NCBI GenBank assembly: GCA_036873755.1
Contig: JAVTVY010025245.1
Location: forward strand, 37,998-101,997
From: Hanleya hanleyi
Taxonomy: Eukaryota; Mollusca; Polyplacophora; Lepidopleurida; Hanleyidae
DNA length: 64,000 nucleotides
Reading direction: 5' to 3'
The stretch's first letter is position 1, and every line of letters begins with the position of its first letter. Both the position numbers and the translations under genes were made by a program. The notes beneath the pieces were generated by a model that saw nothing but the letters and a program-made list of their open reading frames with translations, did no database searches and had not been told where the DNA came from. Below, piece by piece: positions 59,131 to 64,000 of the stretch.

Positions 59131-59565
59131 GGATGTCCGCTGGTGGTAAATCGAAGTAATTAACTTTTTGAATAATGTGTGTTGTTGTATTCATAATTGT
59201 GTACTATGAAAAACAAAGAAAAAAATATAGGTTGGTGTGCATTTTTTAGCTGTGGGCAACGTTAAATGGACTGACCCATGATCAATTTGATAACCCAGAA
59301 AGCATAGGGAATATTAGCCCTAGTTTTGAAGCATATTCATGAAAATTCATATAAATAGTATTTAACTTTTTCTTCTATTCTAACTGTTTGCAGATAATCA
59401 CAATGTCTATCAAAATTTAGCAAATTGGATGGATGTTGGTGTGCAAAATCCTCGGCTAGAAGGCTTTTAAAGGAAATCCCCATCTCTTAACCTAGGGAAG
59501 GGAGATAACCCAATAGAAAAACAGGCAAAATGGCTGCCAAAGTCAAAAACCACCAGCGGACATCC
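59131..59565. mobile_element. 435-bp TTAA-flanked MITE
   Basis: Perfect 17-bp inverted ends (GGATGTCCGCTGGTGGT and its inverse) with TTAA directly outside each (59127-59130, 59566-59569). The interior has no open frame. It adjoins the left edge of copy D3. A piggyBac-type non-autonomous element is the simplest reading. Confidence 0.85.
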
Positions 59566-59589
59566 TTAAATTATTAAATAATTTTTGAC

Positions 59590-60014
59590 ATCAACAGATG
59601 TGTTATGACAGTTACTATCATCACCCGTCATGCTCGCAGATAAATACACTGATTATCAATCACATTTGTATCCAAAGTGCAATTATTGAGTTTCTGCCGA
59701 CGGCGATAACAGACGTGTGCAATGATCTGAATCTTTATATCGATAAAATGGACCACTAACTAGATCATGTACCATTATGAGTTATGTTTTACACAATGGT
59801 ATTTATTTTTCTATCATCACAATATTTCAGTAGCTCCATCTACAAGATTAACTCAAGTAGTGGGTCAAGTGCATACAGCTGGTATATTTGTCAACTGTAC
59901 ATAAATAAACCTATATATATGTAACATGGGGCATATTGCTCCAATGTTTATTCAGCTATACAATTATGGCAACAGAAAAGTTTTCTAGATCGGAGCTACA
60001 AATAAGTGAAGGGT
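59590..60014. repeat. Segmental duplication copy D3 (partial)
   Basis: It matches 52616-53010 and 38990-39370, starting at GATGTGTTATGACAGTTACT and running into the array. D2 and D3 lie about 6.98 kb apart in direct orientation, so this is a further tandem copy containing only the right end of D plus its array. Confidence 0.88.
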
Positions 60015-60393
60015 TACAACAATCCAAGAATGTGAGATGTGCAGCCATTGTCAATGGAATACAGAACTCCAAGAATGTGAAATGTGCAGCCATTGCCAAT
60101 GGTTATAACATTCCAAGGATTTGGGATGTGCAGTCATTGTTGATGGTTACAACACTTCAAGAATATGACATGTAGAGCCATTGCCAATGGTTACAACTCT
60201 CCAAGAATGTGAGATGTCGAGCCATTGTCAATGGTTATAACAGTCCAAGAATGTGAAAAGTTCCAGCCATTGTCAATGGTTACAACACTCCAAGAATCTG
60301 AGATGTGCAACCTTTGTAAATTGTTACAACACTCAAAGAATGTGAGATAATATGCACACCTTGTCAATGGCTACACCCCTCCAAGAATGTAAG
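60015..60393. repeat. 44-bp minisatellite, D3 array left part
   Basis: It begins with the same diverged units as D2 (GGAATACAGAACTCCAAG, then CATTCCAAG-GATTTGGG). It is interrupted after GTAAG at 60393 by a DNA transposon. Confidence 0.93.
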
Positions 60394-63051
60394 CAGGGTC
60401 CGAATTAGGAAATTTGTGATGACCTGCTATTTTTTTCTATCGAAAAAAAAATCGCAGGTCAAATCTAACATCACCTGCTATTTATGAAGTTGGACAGCTA
60501 CTTTTTTTTTTACATGTGCAAATCCACCAATAAGGCGTCTGTTAATTAATCTTTAGCTTCTCATGACCTTGGGAGGAAATTATGATGATGCTGAATGCTG
60601 TAGTTATTAATTATTTGACTGCATTAAGACATTGCAATAAAAAAGAAGTTTTATCATGTGGTATTAATGTCAAACTTCACTAAAACTTCGCTGACTGTCC
60701 AACTAAAAATGAGGTGGGCATTTTTTATATTATTACTAATTTTTTTATTTGGCCCACATGTTCTTTAAAAACTTCGAGCACCAATGGAAAGTTGATGTCA
60801 ACTTTGATATGTCAAAGACAATTATTTCCCCTAATTTCTGCAATTAGAACTGCAAAAGCTTTGTTGTTGACTAAATCATGTGAACTATATTTACTTATAT
60901 TTAGGCGTAAAAAAAAAAGACCTGTGTTTCCGGTAACCCGACCGACCCTAGATTTTTCTGCCGACCCTAATATTTTTTTTCTGACTGATAATTCTCGCAA
61001 ATGGACCCAAAAGACGGGTAGACGGTAGAGAGATTGAGACGGACCAAGTTACAATATATATTATCCAATAATATAGGCGGGCCAATGCTTGGATAGCCTT
61101 TTGATTGACATGGGCTTACGTTTATTTCAAAATCATCCTCGTCCGGCATCTCTCGCCGACCAGCGCCATGTTTTTTTTGCATTCTGGGAATCCACGAAGT
61201 CGGACTCCGTCACCCATAGTGCGATTACTGCTGGCGCGAGGGTTCCCGATTCTCCAGCGAACTCTCCCGTGAAGCAACAACCACAAATGCAAAAAGACGA
61301 CTGTCCGACGATTTTGCCATTGTTGAATTTGATCGATTGATGCTCGTTCTCCTGATAAGTAAAGACAAATTGGGCGTTCTCCTGACAAGTAAAGACAAAT
61401 GGGGATGAAGGAATACTACCAACTGCTGCCTTTTCGTGGCAGTTTCATAACGCGACTTGCCTACACTGAACCACGCTGATCATGTTCTGCACGGGGCACT
61501 GCAGGCAGCCAGTGCCGTAGACGATCTATTCTATACGTTTTTGTCGAGATTTCGAACTGAATTTTTCGTAAAACATTAAAATTTCACACAGTATATCAAC
61601 TCAATTATAGTAATTATATCCCCAGAGTACCATGTGAAGAGAGCATTTCTCAATTAGATGGGTTTTTTTTAAATTTATTTTTGAACATCACGGACAGCAT
61701 GTTATACTGTACAGATTAGATAGACTATTGTCATCCTGGCCCTGATAACATGGTAGCCTATGGTGATGTGTTGTCCTTACATAAAAAAGCTGGACTTTTT
61801 AATGTCTTTTTATCCAGCAAGTATATCAATGAAAACCCAAGAAGATTCTGGTTGAGGCCATGGGCCATTAACTCCAAATCTTTTGGACATTATGATTATA
61901 TCTCAAGAACAAAACATTCTCGCAAACTTTAACTTTAACTGGGCTCACATCAACTAGAGGATGAATGGATCCAAAATGACCATTTACCTCAATTTTTTCA
62001 GGCCATGGTCTTACTTGACAGAAGAGAAATATTTAACTCAAATCACTTATGTATATATTTACACAATATTTAATTCATAAACATTTATGCATAAATGTCA
62101 TTAGTTCAAAATGGAACTCTTTCTGGTTGTATAGTACAAAGAACAGCGTAAAATCATGCTTATTCCATTAGCCCCCATATAAAAAAAAAATTTCCAAAAA
62201 AAAAAAAAAAACCCTACCTACCTACCCTATTTTTTCTGATGCATGTTACCGGAAACACAGGATTTTTTTTTTAGGCCCTATTAAAAGTCTCCCCTTGTAA
62301 ATTGCTGATTCCAATAAATTAGAATCAGCCAGCAGAGTCCCGTTGGAATTATCAATTAACTGAAATGTCTGCTTAGAAAAACTTCAGCTTGTGAATAGAA
62401 GCCCAAGAAAAGAAGCCAACAATATTATTTACCATCTGTACTAACTGGGGAAAAAAAACCCAGATAGTCCGATTCCGTTTCGTAACAGGTCCGACTTTTG
62501 CATGCACCGGACTACCGCGCAAGGATTGGCGCACAACCGGAAGTGACATTGGTGCGGGAAATGTTGACAGAGAAGTCCAACAACAATGGGCAAAGATCGG
62601 CTTGAAATAAATTTTCAGTGGATTATTTCTTGGATTGTCCGTTCCTTCAGATAGATCTAGACTCCTAAAAGGTATTTACAAAAATTGATCGCATTTTATC
62701 GTTTTTGCTGGATGAAATCCTACTTTCCGCATGCGACAGATAGATTTTTTTGCAACTTGCCACCGGCGGCGGTAGGTAGGCAGGTGTTATTTCGACCGCT
62801 GCCTTGTTCTGCAGATTTTTTTTTTTTTAGTGGAGTATTTGTACGATGATATCGCCCACGAAGAATTCAATTTACGTTGTGTGCAACGGAAACAAAATTA
62901 TATATACATGTAGGTAGGAACGGCCAGGAAAATTATGGCCTGCTACTTTCGGTCGAGATTTTTTTTTTTAGCAGGTCATTTTCAACATCGCCTGCTTTGT
63001 CAAAATTTTGGCCTGCTTTTAGCCAATAGCAGGCCGCCATTTCGGACCCTG
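60394..63051. mobile_element. 2.66-kb DNA transposon with CAGGGTCCGAA ends
   Basis: The left end CAGGGTCCGAATTAGG and the inverse of the right end CAGGGTCCGAAATGGC are inverted repeats; subterminal GACCTGCTA and AGCAGGTC phrases recur at both ends. It splits a 44-bp unit with a 5-bp duplication GTAAG (60389-60393, 63052-63056). No transposase is recognised; frames inside (60714-61028, 61089-61340) lack domains. The family is unassigned: CAGGG ends recall hAT, but the duplication is 5 bp rather than 8. Confidence 0.8.
60904..62278. mobile_element. Nested element with 34-bp inverted ends
   Basis: Inside the transposon, GGCGTAAAAAAAAAAGACCT then GTGTTTCCGGTAAC is mirrored at 62245-62278 (inverse: GGGCCTAAAAAAAAAATCCT then the same). 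TA lies outside each end (60902-60903, 62279-62280), suggesting TA-targeted insertion, as in the Tc1/mariner group. There are no coding domains. A short two-copy repeat (CTCCTGAYAAGTAAAGACAA) is at 61350 and 61380. Confidence 0.7.
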
Positions 63052-64000
63052 GTAAGATGTGCAGCGATTGTCAATGGTTACAACATTCCAAGGATGTGAG
63101 ATGTGCAGCCATTGTCAATGGTTACAACAGTCCAAGGACTTGAGATGTGCAGCCCCCGTCAATGGTTACAACATTCGAAGAATGCGAGATGTGCAGCTAT
63201 TGTCAATTGTTACAACACTCCAAGGATGTGAGATGTGCAGCCATTGTCAATGGTTACAACATTCCAAGGATGTGAGATGTGCAGCCATTGTCAATGGTTC
63301 CAACATTCCAAGGATATGAGATGTGCAGCCATTGTCAATACACTCCAAGGATGTGAGATGTGCAGCCATTGTCAATGGTTACAACATTCCAAGGATGCGA
63401 GATGTGCAGCCATTGTCAATGGTTACAACACTCCAAGAATGCGAGATGTGCAGCCATTGTCAATGGTTACAACACTCCAAGGATGTGAGATGTGCAGCCA
63501 TTGTCAATGGTTACAACATTCCAAGGATGCGAGATGTGCAGCCCCTGTCAATGATTACGACAGTCCCAGAATCTGAGATGTGCAGCCCTTGTCAATGGTT
63601 ACAACAGTCCCAGAATCTGAGATGTGCAGCCTTTGTCAATGGTTACAACAATCCAAGAAAAAGAGATGTGAAACCCTTGTCAATGGTTACAGAAGTCCAA
63701 GAATCTGAGATGTGCAGCCCTTGTCAATGGTTACAACAGTTCAATAATGTAAGATGTGCAACCCTTGTCAATGGTTACAACAGTCCAAGATTGAGAGATG
63801 TGCAGCCCGTGTCATCGGTTACAACACTCCAGGAATGTGAGATTTGCAGCCCTATTCAATGGTTACAACTCTTCTGGAATGTGAGATTTGCAGCCTTTGT
63901 CAACAGTTACAACATTCCAGGAATGCGAGATGTGCAGCCCCTGTCAATGGTTACAACAGTTCAAGAATGTGAGATAAGCAGCCCTTGTCAATGGCTACAA
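63052..64000. repeat. 44-bp minisatellite, D3 array right part
   Basis: The array resumes after the transposon and runs off the window end. The order of variant units (CATCGGTTACAAC, CTCTTCTGGAATG, GTTCAAGAATG) parallels D2 at 56820-57080, supporting D3 as a colinear copy. Confidence 0.93.

Noticed and set aside
39366..63576. Many frames with HSKNVRCAAIVNGYN-type peptides
   Set aside because: They arise from the 44-bp array, which cycles through three frames every 132 bp.

Overview
This is a stretch of eukaryotic genome, most likely from a marine mollusc (bivalve or gastropod). I see no bacterial genes, operons, rRNA or genuine tRNA genes. The window is AT-rich and almost wholly repetitive. 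The mollusc call rests on SINEs that end in a tail reading roughly GACTGAAAYAATGNTGAAARCGACGTTAAA followed by CACTCACTC, on many Helitron-like elements with tandem-repeat cores, and on DIRS-like sequence. All three are common in molluscan DNA, but the species is not identified.

Layout. Positions 1-8063 hold a 25-bp array, an 18-bp array and a 23-bp satellite organised into 69-bp higher-order units, the last interrupted by a tRNA-derived SINE. From 8064 the window is built of segmental duplications. Copy A (10047-15089) follows a 36-bp array. B (15090-25800) is a tandem duplicate of the right part of A, enlarged by two Helitron-like insertions (HLE-1 and HLE-2). A decayed DIRS-like retroelement of about 10.4 kb (25800-36207) comes next, itself filled with Helitron-like cores. 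Block D1 (36550-39370) follows and leads into a 44-bp array. At 42321 the 44-bp array is fused directly to a second 36-bp array. This is the junction of a large tandem duplication, after which the series repeats as C (43588-50060), D2 (50072-53010) and a long 44-bp array (53011-57290). A third partial copy, D3, starts near 59590 and its array runs off the window end, split by a 2.66-kb DNA transposon that carries another element inside it.

Because up to three paralogous copies of the same DNA are present, many insertions can be delimited exactly by comparing filled and empty sites: a 5S-rRNA-derived SINE, a SINE-tailed stem-loop element, two TTAA-flanked elements (one a 1.79-kb composite with two 449-bp direct repeats), and three Helitron-like elements that begin ACAAG and end in a GC-rich hairpin. 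These also give a relative order of events.

Coding content is minimal. The best host-gene candidate is a 155-bp exon-like segment in D1 (37707-37861) with good splice signals and a hydrophobic reading frame; its D2 paralogue is frameshifted. Decayed coding sequence includes a DIRS-type tyrosine recombinase (27887-28620, minus) and a possible LINE C-terminal tail (two copies, minus). The long open frames in the arrays are products of repeat periodicity, not genes.
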